A stretch of DNA of 64,000 bases from Sphagnum compactum (GCA_965153455.1 OZ234493.1:25162213-25226212); one strand, 5' to 3'; positions 1 through 12,010 are shown, numbered from the stretch's first letter. A program made the numbers and translations. Notes: generated by a model from the letters alone, not told the origin.

Positions 1-1860
1 ACCTTTGTAATCACACCATCATGATCAATGTTAGTGGTTAGTAGTCACAAGCAAGATTGGCTATTATAATTACTGTTAAATGTAATAAATGTAAATGTTA
101 AATGGTATGGAGTTAGACCCCACAATCAAGAGTGTGTTATGTAACATTGATTTAAAGTTTTTTTATTTCTTTACATAACATTAAGTTAAAACATCAAAAC
201 TGAGATTTTAGGTTAGGTTTGGATGTTAAGAGCCACTTTAAATGACAGTCCAAGATTCAAAATCCCAATGATCAATTTGAAGCTAATTAAACTTTTGAAT
301 TGCACCCTTCTTCATATTAATTTTATTATTTATAAAGTATAGTGAGTGCGTCCAATGACATAGGGTCAAATTTGAAAATTTTGAGATTCACAAATGAGAA
401 AATGAGATTGAAATTTTCTTTTTATTTTCCCTTTCTCTTCATTCTTTTCATGTTTTTTTTTTCAGTTCTTACTACACACAATAGCATAGGCACACGATAT
501 TGATAAACCTAGTTTTTATTATGGTCATCCATTGAATCATTGCATTATTACTCTCATTGCAATGAGTAACTATTGCACAACATTGAAGTATGAGGAATGT
601 ATTACTATTTTTTTCGAAGTTTGTTGACATGTCACCAAAGGTTCATTTCATATGAAGTATGAGAAGGCGATTGATATATAAAAAATCCAACCATGTCAAC
701 ATTATATGTGCTTAAAAACGGATTAATGGGCATGCATTCAATAATGTTTTCAATTCTCAAAATGTCTTTCATTCTTGCACAATTTCAACTTCAAAAAATT
801 AGAAAATAAACAATGAAAAACATGAAAAAAACAACCTTGAACCCTAACTTAAATCTTGATTCTCCAAACCTTGAGCTCCATTTTTGCATCTAGCCCAATT
901 GAATTTTCCTCCAAAATAATGACATGTAAGTTCCACCTCAAATTGACTTCATCAATCTTGATCCTCATCTAAAAGCCTTGGGTCCAACTTCCGTTTTTTG
1001 ATCAACAAAATAGAACTATTTTGTTGGACCCTCCCCTTTGGACTCTCATCTAAAGTAACCCTAACTATCATAAATGCTAACACCAAGTTAACACCACATA
1101 CCAACAAGGATGCCACATCATCAACAATGCTACCTTACATTACATATGTGAATGCACCTGAAATCAAGAAAATCAAACATCAACTTAGCACTAAATGTGA
1201 ATGGTGCTTAAGCCCATATTGTATGTTTTTTTACATGATTTTTCCAGTGATAACAATATATATATATATATACTGCCACAGACTCCAAGTAAACTTCACC
1301 ACCATTTGAAATATTTTGCAAATTTGCCAGATTTTGACCTAAGGTACTAAAAACATAGAAGGATACTTGAAATGATGTATAATGTCTACCAATATGACCA
1401 ATTAATGCTATACTGTTTTTTGAATGCTTGTCATTGATGCAAGATCAGAAAGTAGAGAATGAAAATCTTAATTCACACTGAGTTTCACACTATTTGAAGC
1501 CTAAACTCCATCAAAATAATAATTGTTTACATAACATTATCCTCCTGCTAGTGAACCTATTCTTCATACTGAAAAGCCGCAACTCATTTACTTAATGACT
1601 CCCAGTTTTTATGACAAGTTCAAACAAAAATCATGAAAGATGATGAAAGATGAATATACTTACCTAACCATATTACATGATGATAAGAATGCAGTTTCAT
1701 TGCAGCCTGAGAGTGAGACATAAAAAATGTGTTGTTCTAAGACTGCATAAACCACTCCCTGAAGTTTTGAATTGTATTTGGAGGGCACCTTGTATATGTG
1801 AATTTCCCTGTAAGAAAAATGGGGAGTGATCATACACATACTCTTTTAAGTGTAAGTGTA
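1..1860. other. Intergenic DNA, no gene recognised
   Basis: AT-rich sequence with short accidental reading frames in all phases and no recognisable protein domain. A short (TA)n run lies near 1255-1271. I see no promoter, tRNA or transposon coding sequence here. Confidence 0.5.
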
Positions 1861-1867
1861 GGGTAAT

Positions 1868-1955
1868 GCTTGAGGAGCAGGGAGTTCCTCAAATAAGTGC
1901 CTGCCAGACATGGAGCCAAGGAGCACTTATTTCAGAATCACCCTGCTCCTCAGGC
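1868..1955. repeat. Imperfect inverted repeat (MITE-like hairpin)
   Basis: Arms of about 33 bases, at 1868-1900 and 1923-1955, are imperfect reverse complements around a 22-base loop (GAGGAGCAGGG on the left, CCCTGCTCCTC on the right, both with the AAATAAGTGC core). A related hairpin with a similar loop lies at 6795-6885, so this looks like a small dispersed foldback family. No coding content. Confidence 0.6.
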
Positions 1956-2056
1956 ATATGATACTAACAGCAGGTATCTTACCAGGTATCTTAAAAAAAA
2001 ACATGAACCACCCTCTCCTTCAACCTTATGCCAAGAAGAAATTCCACTAGATCAGA

Positions 2057-2119
2057 AGCAGTCTTTCTGGGAAACCTGTCTGATCACCAAAAGCACACAG
2101 GTATCCCAGAAAGACTGCT
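2057..2119. repeat. Near-perfect short hairpin with 23-base arms
   Basis: Bases 2057-2079 and 2097-2119 are reverse complements with one mismatch, separated by a 17-base loop; the central arm motif is GTCTTTCTGGGA. This could be a small foldback element or, less likely, a small-RNA precursor. Nothing in the sequence decides between them. Confidence 0.6.
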
Positions 2120-3444
2120 GAATTCAATGCTGCATTAGCATCCCACCAGCATTAGCTTCTCACCAAATGCAAAAAAGGAGACATGAAAGCTGCACTGTTG
2201 AGTAATACTTGCAATAACACAGCTAGACACAGACAGCAAAGAAGAAATGATTCACAAGCCTCTTACTTACGAGAACTCACTACCATGACAGAACCAACAA
2301 ATGCATCTAACTCTATTACCATGCCAATCCCCTCAAACTGATTAGATAAGTCCTGTAACTGCAACAAAGTTAGTGATTCTTCTTCCATATTCAATCAGCC
2401 ACTGTTGTGGCATCAAGGGATCTGCACAAATAACTTATGCAGCAGATACAGCACCATAGGGCATATCCCACATTCTAAAGCTGCTGCAGGAGGAAACAGA
2501 AACCTCCTCCGATCACGCATTCTAAATCCTCTGGAGGAGAAAACAGAAGCCTCATACAACAACAACATCCCATTCAAAAAACACAAAGTTCAGGAAAGAA
2601 AACACACAGCTTTTAAGAAGAGAACTATCATGGAATTACTTACATGGGAGACCCAAATCCATAGCATAATGTCAAAGATTCCCCCTCTCCTTCTCTGTAC
2701 ATCCAGAATACAAAGACAATCCCACACACATTTCATCCAAGTCACAATGCTTCTTGATGCTGCAAAAATCTAACAATCCTTGCAAAAGAAAGAAACCCTG
2801 CAGAAACACCTAGGGTTTCTAGGGTTTCTGGACATCAAGCAGAACTTGTTAACCTAGAAGAAAAGACACAGAAAAGAAAGATCCAAGCATTTGGGTGGCA
2901 CCATCTGACTGAAAGATTTAACCAGCACGGATTGAAGGATACCATAAAAAAATTAATTATTCCCAACAAGAAATTATGCAGAGGACAAAAGACCATAGCA
3001 GAAAATGGAGCTTCTCACCACCACCACCACTTCTACACACCACAGTCCTCCATGACTCTCTACATCCCTACTACCACAACACCTTCAGAATCTCAACAAT
3101 TGAGGGTGAGAAAACCAAAAAACCTATGGAAGTGCTGCACTTCTTGACTCCCTTCCTTGTGATGACAATTTCTTCTTTCCAACACCCCTTGGATCTGCCT
3201 GCCTGCCTGTGTAATCTTCTTATATCCTGTGCCTGTACCTGTTTGTTGTTGTTGTTACGGTTTTTTTTGCTTGTTGTTGCAGATAAACTCTGACCTGTCT
3301 GCTGCTGTTGCTGTCTTGAGCATCACATAGAAGAAGTTTCAAGGGTTCAGTTGGAAAGCACACAGAGGGCCAGTAAAAGCATACAAGATGATAGAGATAA
3401 GTAGGGTTGTTGTTGTTGTCATTGTTGTTGGCAGATTTCCCAGC
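2120..3444. other. Intergenic DNA downstream of the LSD1-type gene
   Basis: No gene recognised. Two telobox-like AGGGTTT motifs lie near 2810-2828, and CTGC/TGCC and TTG simple repeats lie around 3195-3275. The part nearest 3444 should contain the 3' untranslated region of the minus-strand LSD1-type gene. I cannot place its polyadenylation site. Confidence 0.4.
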
Positions 3445-4059
3445 TCAATTTGCATCCATGGTCACGCCCACAGCCACATTGCTGACCAGCTTGCCGCTCT
3501 CATCCAAAGTCATAGGATTCTCCACAACAACTGTCTGTGTGTGGTGAGACTGAGTGTTGGATGCGACAGAGACTGGAGGAGGAAGAAGAAGCTGTTGTGG
3601 TGGTGTTGGTACTATAGGTCTCAGCTGCTGCTGCTGTTGTTGGGTGGGAGGCAATGGCATCCGCATGTTAGGAGGCATGGCAATGGAAGTCACATACTGA
3701 CACAAAGCACACTTGACAGACTGAGCCCCGTATGCATACATGAGTGTCATACCACAACCACCACAATTGATATGCGCCACAGCAGCAGCCGCAGGAGGAG
3801 GAGCTAATTCCATCGCCAGATTCACCGTGTGACAACAGGAGCACTGCACACTAGTGGCTCCTCGCATGTACATCAACAAAGTCCGACATCCCCCACATAC
3901 CAACTGTGCCATCTCTGCTGCCCCGTGTGGTGGCACCGTCGTCACCGAGCTGCACAGCGCACATCGCACATTACTGGCTCCTTGTGGATACACCAACAAC
4001 GTGCGACATCCGCCGCAGATCAGCTGTCCTTGTGTTCCTTGCATAAGCTGATACGGCAT
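3445..4059 (-). CDS. LSD1: LSD1-type three-zinc-finger protein
   Basis: A 204-residue protein with three LSD1-class zinc fingers. Finger 1 spans residues 15-36 ([18 protein letters not shown]), finger 2 spans 55-76 ([18 protein letters not shown]) and finger 3 spans 99-120 ([18 protein letters not shown]). A Gln run and a Pro-rich linker follow, then the family's conserved tail ([25 protein letters not shown]). LSD1 and LOL proteins are plant regulators of cell death and of superoxide and light-stress responses. The start at MPYQLMQ is chosen because the in-frame upstream ATG at 4116 would add a low-complexity, Gly-rich leader unlike the family. The length fits the usual 150-190 residues plus a longer linker. 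The whole coding sequence is uninterrupted, whereas flowering-plant LSD1 genes have introns as I recall, so a retrocopy or intron loss is possible. The reading frame looks intact and functional. Confidence 0.93.
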   Translation of the reverse strand: MPYQLMQGTQGQLICGGCRTLLVYPQGASNVRCALCSSVTTVPPHGAAEMAQLVCGGCRTLLMYMRGATSVQCSCCHTVNLAMELAPPPAAAAVAHINCGGCGMTLMYAYGAQSVKCALCQYVTSIAMPPNMRMPLPPTQQQQQQLRPIVPTPPQQLLLPPPVSVASNTQSHHTQTVVVENPMTLDESGKLVSNVAVGVTMDAN

Positions 4060-4270
4060 CACCACGACCAAAACTTCCCCCCCGCCCCCCCCCCAAACCC
4101 CTTCTTTCACTCTCACTCACTCTTCTCCACCTCCTCTCCTCCCCCTAAAACAACCCCCCCCCCCCCCCCCCACTCTTTCTCTCTCCTCCTGAAAGCTTAA
4201 CAACCAAAACCCACAACTTTCTTTCCCTCTCCTGCTCCTCCCTCTCTTGCTCCTTCTCTTTTTTCTTCTT
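4060..4270 (-). promoter_or_regulatory. Purine-rich 5' leader of the LSD1-type gene
   Basis: On the coding (minus) strand, the stretch before the start codon is rich in GA and G runs, including a homopolymer of about 20 G (C run at about 4157-4171 and neighbours on the plus strand). Purine- or pyrimidine-rich leaders are common in plant 5' untranslated regions. The exact transcription start cannot be read from the sequence, and the long homopolymer may be miscounted in the assembly. Confidence 0.45.
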
Positions 4271-4754
4271 CTTGTTCTTCAATACTTAACCCGTCAATCG
4301 CAATGCACACAACAAACAAATAAAGAAAGAAACCCAATAAAAACACAACAATTTTTTCTCTTTACACAAATGTTACACAACTTGTGCAAACCCAAATTGG
4401 ATTTGCAAGTTTTAATCTATAGACTGTACACAGACAGACAGTCCACTTCACAGATATGGTACAGACAGAAGAAGAGAGCTAGAAGGGCAAGCATGCACAG
4501 AAAGGAGAGATACAAAATAGCAGAAAAAAAAAGAAACAAAGTAAGCACGGCAATAGCAACAGCAAAACCAAGCCAAGCCAAGCAGAGCAGCCAGCGAGCG
4601 TGAGAAGGAGCGAGCGTGGAAAAACCAAATCCTTGCGCGTGGTAAGAACAGAACTCTGTCAGCTCTAAATCCAAAGGTCCTTCGCAACGACTGACAGACG
4701 CTCCTCTTGTTCCGTTGTCGTGTTCCTTCGTCCCTGTGCGGGCACGCGGACAAG

Positions 4755-4815
4755 TAATTCGGGCAGATCTGGGCAGGTCGATCCGGGCAGTTCAGGCCAA
4801 GCTCGGGCAGAATAT
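4755..4815. repeat. Short CGGGCAG iterations in GC-richer upstream DNA
   Basis: CGGGCAG or a one-base variant occurs about four times in 60 bases within an otherwise AT-rich region, about 700 bases upstream of the LSD1-type start. This could be a regulatory cluster or a minor simple repeat; there is no further evidence. Confidence 0.4.
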
Positions 4816-4844
4816 CATGTAGTCAGTCAGGGCCAGGGTCGGAC

Positions 4845-6120
4845 AGACCGACCTTTCTTTTTTGGCTGGTTACCTATATAAGATATAGTAGCCTTTTTTC
4901 TCTGCTGGCTATAGGTATATAGCCAACAAGCTATTTCAAATTTCATATTTGTGTTTTAGTCAGATTTGGCTAAATCTTCCTGTGGATCATCCCCATTTTG
5001 GCTACAACACAACATTGATAAAAAAAAAACATTGGTACATAGCCACCAAAAAATGGAATTAAAATTTTGAATTGCTATTTCTTTTTAATTTTTGAGATTT
5101 TCAATATCCATAATTCATCCAAATTTTAAGAAAATTTGCCAAATTTCTATACATGGTTCAAGTAGGTAGCCAAAAAATAGAAGGAGGTTTTTAAACTTTA
5201 CTTTTATATTTAGCTTGTAGCGAAATTTGGCTAAATCTTCCTGTGGATGATGATCTCCCAGGCTGGAGTCCCAACCTCTTTTTTATTGGCTAGCTATATA
5301 TAGCAGGAAAGGAAATTAAAAATCAAAAGTGCAAGAATCAAAACTTTTTTGAGATTTTCCATAGCCAGAATCTAACCAAAATCTAAGAAAAATCACTAGA
5401 TTTCTATACATGGTTCAAGTAGGGTAGCCAAAAATATAGAAGGATGTTTAATTTTTTGAAAACTTTATATTAGCTTTTAGCCAAATTTGGCTAAATCTCC
5501 TTGTGGATAATCCTTGCTTTGGCTACCTGATGAAATTGACCCCCAAAATAAAATTCTCCAACCATTTTTTTCTAGACAAAAAGCGGAACTGGAACTCAAA
5601 AGTGCTAAAATCAAGTGTTTTTTAAAGATTTTCTTTTGCCAAAATTAGAAAAAAAAATTAAATAAAAATCACCAGATTCGAAACATGGTTCGGTTGGTAA
5701 CCCAAAATATGGAAGGATGTTTTTTTTTCCTTAATCATATGTATCTTGTAGCCAAATTTGGTTAAATCTTCTTGTGGATGATCACACTTCAGCTACATCA
5801 CAAAATTGACCGCAAGAAAAAGAAAAACTTATCCAACCTTGTTTTTTCTGCCTATATATATATACACCAATAATCAAAATTTAAAATCAAAAGAGGTAAG
5901 AAAATCAAGAGCTTTTGGAATTTCTCAATAGCTGAAAATTCATCAAAAATAAAGAACAATCACCAGATTTCTGTAAGTAGGTAGCCAAAAGTATAGAAGG
6001 ATTTTTTTTTTTCCCTACTTTCATATTTAGCTTGTAGCCAAATTTGGCTAAAAACTTCCTGTAGATGATCACCACTTTGGCCACATCACAAAATTGACCC
6101 AAGCAAAAAAAACCAAAAAA
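4845..6120. repeat. Diverged tandem array of about 260-285-bp units
   Basis: Five successive units share an ordered set of motifs. These are the 14-base palindrome AGCCAAATTTGGCT or a variant (near 4962, 5219, 5478, 5751 and 6036), then AAATCTTCCTGTGGATGATC, then CACTTTGGCTACATCACAAA, ATTGACC, a GGTTCAAGTAGGTAGCC block and ATAGAAGGATG. Spacing between units is 257-285 bases. Related single copies lie at 46960-47200 (same orientation) and 50640-50935 (inverted). The array lies upstream of the minus-strand LSD1-type gene. Confidence 0.75.
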
Positions 6121-6551
6121 CATTTACTGTCAGGCAGGCAAAGGAAGGAACTGAGACAAATAACAAATAACTTAGCAGCTGCCCGTTCTTGTTCTTAGCG
6201 GTCTGCACTGACGGGAAATTTTTATTTTTAAAAAAAAATAATAATCTATGGGAAACGACTTCAACGAATGACTTTCTTGTTTTAAAATATTAAACAAAAC
6301 AATTCCACGTTTATTATAGGAGAGGATTATGGCGCATTTAAAATGGACGGGTACGTACTTTTACGCCGCGGAATAAGTTAGGGCCGGCGTTTTGAGAATA
6401 AATGGTACCTGCCCGCCTGCCTGCCTGCCTTCCGTACCCCTAATTGGAAGGTTCTGCTTCTGTAATGATTCTGGTAATCATAATTGTTTTTTTAAGGTAC
6501 GAATTTGTTTTTTAATTCAATTCTTTTATGTACTTAGAGAACCCGCCTTAG

Positions 6552-6721
6552 CGGACGCATTCTGCGTTTTAATTCGTCACTAGAGTTATAAGGGGCTTTT
6601 TCTGACCCCTAGTTAGTTTAACATTAGGGTTAGTGAAGCAGGGCTTGGCCATGACCTAGTGACAAACTAAGAGGCATTTCAGGCTAAGCCCGAATGACGA
6701 ATTAGGAGACGGAATGCATCC
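6552..6721. repeat. Foldback element with 26-base arms
   Basis: The left arm at 6552-6577 (GGACGCATTCTGCG...AATTCGTC) and the right arm at 6696-6721 (GACGAATTA...GGAATGCATCC) are imperfect reverse complements. Inside are a second pairing (CACTAG with CTAGTG) and a small AGGGG/CCCCT hairpin. It looks like a small non-autonomous foldback or MITE. No coding sequence. Confidence 0.55.
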
Positions 6722-6794
6722 CATAAAGTGTGTTTTCTAGCCTAAAGGTCCTCATATAGCTCTTAACCTAGCATGGTTAGGGTAGTGTATCACC

Positions 6795-6885
6795 AAGCAA
6801 AGGGGTGTTCCCAAAATTAAGTGACTGCCCGAAACTGAGCCCAAGGGCCGAAATAATTATTTCCGGGATGCCCCATTCCAATGGC
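6795..6885. repeat. Hairpin related to the 1868-1955 element
   Basis: The ordered motifs GTTCC, AAGTG, CTGCC, GAGCC(C)AAGG, TTATTTC and CCC match the 1868-1955 hairpin with substitutions, and the ends (GGGGTGTTCCC / GGGATGCCCC) can pair. Taken as a diverged member of the same foldback family. Confidence 0.45.
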
Positions 6886-6945
6886 ATTACCTTGAAGTAA
6901 AGCATTCACTTTCCTTTTTTGGCCCCAAAAATTTAAAAAAATCTT

Positions 6946-7100
6946 GTGATACCTGGTGGGTATACCACCGGATATCACCAGGAAAATTTAATAATTTCAA
7001 TTTCAAAAATCATGTCATGTGGGTTTTTGAAATTAAAATTATTAAAATTTCAAGAACTGGTGGATTTTCATATAATACCGGCAAAGAAATTGACAGTTTT
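6946..7100. repeat. Nested palindromes
   Basis: A near-palindrome of about 30 bases lies at about 6952-6982 (CCTGGTG...CACCAGG). Directly after it, AAATTTAATAATTTCAATTTC pairs with GAAATTAAAATTATTAAAAT around 7015-7055. The ATACCGG/CCGGTGAT motifs recur downstream to about 7210, and similar pieces (AACCGG, ATATTTGAGAACC) occur at 21850-21910. Consistent with a decayed foldback family. Confidence 0.5.
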
Positions 7101-7269
7101 ATATAGAAGGTTATTTGATCGGTTCTTAAATATTTGAGAACCATGGTTGTATATCACAACCGGTGATTTTCATATTATTTGAGAACCGTGTTATGCACCT
7201 TTAATAACTTCGTTGATAACCTCCGGTTATTTTAAGCCATTTCTAATGACCGCCCAAGACTGGTCATAA

Positions 7270-9590
7270 GCTAGAGTGGGTGGGTAGGAATTGATGAAAT
7301 TGGCCTTGGTGACCTAATTTTGGAGTGCATGAGAGCCTTAGAACCAATCTACAGAATATTTAAGTGTAGGGTCTAAAGTCCTAAGATAGGGGGATTTACA
7401 AGAATAACCGACCCATTGAGGCAGTTTAGACATACTAAACTATTCCATAACAATAATAGTAGTTTATTTATTCTTTTGTATAACCATTACCTCCCAAAAT
7501 TTTAAAATTTTAAAAACCAAGTGCTGAAGTTAAGATTTCAAATTTAATTGATTATTCGGCAATCTATTGCCGAAATGGTAAAAGGTATTACGATATTTTA
7601 TCCTAGGATCAATTTCATCATTAAATAATTCTTAATTATTTTTAATGGATCTTTGGGAAAATATGAAATTGAAATGTGAAAAGCCTTAATAATTATTGTG
7701 GGATATTATTTAAAGAATTTCACTACTAGTATGACAATATCATGGCACATTATTGTAAATCATGAAATTATTTTGGATATATAATAATGATTCATTTTGA
7801 AAAAAAAAAAATCAATGTGGAAGTTGACCTTAGATTATATGAAAGTTCAACTATGACAAAGTCATATGAAATAAAAGTGTGTTGTTATAAATGTGTGGAA
7901 AAGCATGTAGTTGCAAGTTCAACAATTTTTTTCATAATGCACGGCGTGTTTGGGTTTGTGCATCATTTAGTGGACATGTCCCTCATTTGCAATACCTACC
8001 AATCACGGGGTTTGAATACCAATGGAACTAGGATTTTATTGGGCCATTAAGTTTAATTGTTCGTCATAACCAATATGTGTTGGTCACGATTGAACATTTT
8101 TTTAAATGAATTGAGTTGGCACCATTCTAAGATGTCAAAAGTAATGAAGGGGTTGCTTATGCATTTTTAGACCAAATTTTAAGTAGATTTGGTGCTTTAT
8201 AAGTATTCATGGATTAAGGTAGGGAATTTTGAGGAGAATTTCAAGAGTTGTGTGAATTGATTTTGATTGACCATAAGTCTATTTCTTGTGATTGTCCTAA
8301 AGCTGATGGGTGGGTTAAAATAATGGTACAAACAATGAAGAAAGGTTTCTGAAAAGATGGATTATGAAAGGAACATATATGTGATTGGGACATACAAGTA
8401 CCATTGTTGGCCATGGGATATCAATTTAGCAAACAAATGTCCCTTGCATCATCCCCCGCCTTCCCTTTTTTTTGGCAATGAAAACACATTATGATGAAAA
8501 CAAAAAATTATCACAGTTTGATAGTTTTTGATACCTATGGAACTTTGATATATCATGGTGCATGTTTGGAAAAATATTTGAAAATAAAATTTTCAATTAA
8601 TGGTGATTTACATCTTAATATATCATTGTATCATGAAATTGGAGCAAATATGAACAAATTAATAATTGGAATACATTTTCACTTTGTATCAATCTTGTCA
8701 CAATGCTACAATTGTACAAAAGGATTATGAAAGACTAGATTTAAAGGTAGTTTATCCATGAAATTGTGCACATGTAAAAAAACAACCATGAAAAATAATC
8801 TTCTTTTCTAAAATTCTCAATTTCTTTTCAAGTTGTGAAGTTCATATTAGATGTTTAAAAAACAATTGGTAGTACATTATGATGTTATAATGATGAAATT
8901 TTTGATCTTTTGAAGTTGTAAAAAGTTCTTCCATTGAAGATGTAGATGGACTAAGTGTTGTTTTTACCAATTTAAATTTAAAAATGGATTTTCAAAATTC
9001 AAAGAAAATGGGTAATCTATTGTAAAATAGGGGCTCTAAATCAATGTTTATAAAATTATTAGTGTATTTTTAGACAATGATACAACTACCAATCAATTGC
9101 ATATTGATGGGTTTAATAACTTATTTTATGTTTAAAGCTCAAACTACATGTGATTTCTAAAAAAATTCAAAGTGAGTGAAATCTTACATGTTACTATTTT
9201 TTATACTATATGTAGTCCTAATTTTCCCTAAAATTGTCTACATTGTAGTGTGTTTTCACCCTTGGGACATGAGCCCCATTATTGACACCCATTCATATGG
9301 ATGTGGTCCATGTGGTTAATTTGGATAATCCCAATGCAGTAAAAGGAATTATGTCCTTTGCAACAAGAAATCTATGTTTACAAGTCTTAAATGACCATAT
9401 TATTTTGAATCCTATGTGTAAAAGTCATAATCATATATTAGTGGGGCATGTGATTAATAGATGATGAAGTGGTAACAAGATGGAGGGTGTTAATTTCATC
9501 ATTTTTATTTCAGCTATATTGCATACATGATTGTTGACAAAGTGATGTGGATGTCCAATTGTTGTTATAATGATTAAAAAATGACTACAA
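7270..9590. other. Intergenic DNA, no gene recognised
   Basis: AT-rich sequence with short open stretches (for example 7787-8050) whose translations have no recognisable domain, and without paired splice signals. I see no transposon protein or RNA gene. Confidence 0.5.
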
Positions 9591-9619
9591 GTCATTTCAT
9601 ATGAACATAGACAACCTTT

Positions 9620-10035
9620 CCCCCCCACTACCTACGTACCCACCTATTTACCTACCCACCCACCTACCTACTTACCCACCACCAACCCACCCATTTACAT
9701 ACCTACCCACCATCCACCCACCTACCTACCTATTTATTTACCCATCCACCCACCCACCCACCTATATTTACCTAAGTATACCTATCTACCTTCTCATGCA
9801 CACACCCACCCACTTACCTACCTACATGTGATTTAGCCACCCACATACCCACCTACCCACTTACCCACGCCTAAATGCCAACCCACCCACATATGGCTCC
9901 CCCACCTATTTACCCACTCACCCACCCACTTATTTACCTACCCACTCACCCACCCACCTATTTACCTACCTACATTTTATTATTTTTATCCTATAACCTA
10001 CCTACCTCCTACCCATCATCCTACAACTTGTTACC
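9620..10035. repeat. Long CCTA/CCCA tetranucleotide array
   Basis: About 400 bases of interrupted ACCT and ACCC units with occasional ATTT and TTTA, all pyrimidine-rich on the plus strand. The open frame across it (a Pro/Tyr/Thr repeat protein) is an artefact of the repeat. Confidence 0.9.
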
Positions 10036-10106
10036 TACCTCATAGTCTTGTACTGAAATGAAATAAACATGTGAAATAAAGAACTTGACCAAAATCGAAC
10101 ACCTTT

Positions 10107-10185
10107 TGATGTTGTAGTCCATTGGTAACGACTTGGTTTATCATTGTGAAGATGAAAGGTTTAATTCCTTATACTTGCAACCTAT
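10107..10185 (+). mobile_element. tRNA-derived SINE-like head
   Basis: GTAGTCCATTGGTAACGAC resembles a pol III A box. About 35 bases later, AAGGTTTAATTCCTT resembles a B box (GGTTCRANNCC with one change). Plant SINEs start with such a tRNA-like head. I could not delimit a body or target-site duplication. Confidence 0.35.
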
Positions 10186-10204
10186 GTCCATTCCTAAAGA
10201 GCTA

Positions 10205-10300
10205 AAGTAAGTAGGCTAAACTAAGGTAGTTAAGTAGGTAGGTTACATACATTACATAAGTTAAATAGGCTAAGCTACTACCTACCTACCTACCTATTAA
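10205..10300. repeat. TAGG / CCTA tetranucleotide patches
   Basis: AGTAGGTAGG-type units at about 10225-10250 are followed within 50 bases by ACCTACCTACCTACC, so both orientations of the tetranucleotide occur together. Confidence 0.7.
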
Positions 10301-11522
10301 AATTTATTATTTTGTAATAATCTAGAAAAATAATTTTAATCTAGGTATAAATGGAGTAATCAATTGGTCTAGTGTTTGTCAGTCATGTTTTACTCGTTCA
10401 TTATATGACACCTCAACATTATATATGGATTGTCTTTTATGATTTATCCTTAATGACTATGGGATGAAAAAGGCCATGTTGAACATTTAATGACCACTTG
10501 TCCTTTGCTATTTTGTTCATTACAACTAAAGGCCATTAGTCATATAATGTCTAGTATGACTACAAAAGATCAATCATATATGGAATCATAAATATAAAAA
10601 GTTCTTCTAGTGATGTGTAGACTCATTTTAGGAAAAATGTGCAACCTTGTTCAAAAGAGTCATGCCCATAGTAATGGAAAACTTGGCCATTACACAACAT
10701 CGAGATACATTACAATATGTCACCATCCATGAAGGTGGATATTGACCCAAGGCTTGGAGGTTTGAAATTGAGGGTTATATTTATTTGTGGCAAACAACAC
10801 CTATCACATTGGATGTGACAATTAGACATGTCATTTTTCTTGTGAAGAAGGCTTTACCTTTCGGGGTTTTGTTGTTGGAAGGTTGAAACAATTAAGTATC
10901 GAAAGATCATGAGCATAATTATACACCATGTCACCTTTCACATGTGAATGGCTAGGTGAATCCATCATTGGCCATAGTTTGAACATGTTTAGGATGTATG
11001 TTATGCGAAGAATCACGAGGTGTATCAACCATGTTGGTTTGTGATCGTTGTTTTAAAGGATAGCATAAAGGATGTTTGACACCACCTCTATGGAAGTTCC
11101 AAATAGAAATTGGGTGTGTCCATGATGCACCAAATAGACACGTGATTTGTTCATTCGTGTTGAGCCTTAGTACTTAAATAGATGCATGTTCTTGATTGGG
11201 ATAATGGATGATACTTGAAAGAAGGTTGTCCAGTTTGGCCGAACATAAAAAGATTGCAACTAAATGATTAATGATGGGGCTCACCCTGCACATGGCCTAC
11301 TAATCTCATAATATATGGAACCAAATTCCTTTCGTGGACTCCCTTAGCACATTATGTCCTATTTGATCATAGATTTGTCTATTTAGTACAAGAAGACCTT
11401 TACACTAGTTGGGGGGGTGATTTGTGTGCATGTTTTCATGTGTGTGGCTTTGGTGGTTTTGATAGTGTTGGGCACCAATCTAATAACGCACATGTGGCAT
11501 TAAAAATAAAAAAAATTCAATT

Positions 11523-11640
11523 CATGTAGGTAGGTATGTAGGTGGGTGGTTGGGTAGGTAGGTAAATAGTTAGATAGATAAATAAATTTGTAAGTAAGTA
11601 GATAGGTAAATACATTGATAGGTAAGGAATAAGTAGATAA
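11523..11640. repeat. TAGG / TAGA tetranucleotide array (plus-strand G-rich)
   Basis: Interrupted GTAGGTAGG, then TAGATAGATAAATAAA and AGTAAGTAGATAGG units: the opposite orientation of the array at 9620-10035. Confidence 0.75.
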
Positions 11641-11942
11641 TTTATTTTATGTTTAGCCTTTAGGGTTAAGCCTTTTTATTGACTCATCCCAAATGACATG
11701 TTATTTTTAATGTTGTTTGTGCATTTTCAAGGTTTCAAATGCACCTCTTTATATAGTTTACAAGATTGAAATGAAGGACAAAACATATGCGATAAATTTG
11801 GTGATCGCAATGTAGTTGCAAATTAATTTGCAATTAAATAAACATTCCATATCTTCTTTTCCCTATGTTGCAAAGTATATAACTAAATGTGCATAATAAA
11901 TTCTTTAATCCCAAATTAAAATAAGTTCCTCAAAAGAACAAA

Positions 11943-12010
11943 TCTAGCCTACTTACATACATACCTACCTACTTAAATACCTACATACCCACTTAACCTA
12001 CTACCTATTA
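11943..12010. repeat. ACCT tetranucleotide patch
   Basis: ACATACCTACCTACTTAAATACC-like units in the same orientation as 9620-10035. Confidence 0.65.

Noticed and set aside
4157-4171. Long C homopolymer as a functional element
   Set aside because: Homopolymers here and at 20250, 36287 and 37380 are prone to sequencing and assembly error, so I assign no function.
3388-4200. Plus-strand frames opposite the LSD1-type gene
   Set aside because: They are antisense to a clearly conserved three-finger protein and have no domain of their own.
9601-9831. Pro/Tyr/Thr-rich repeat protein
   Set aside because: It is simply the translation of the CCTA tetranucleotide array, with no start context or neighbouring exon.
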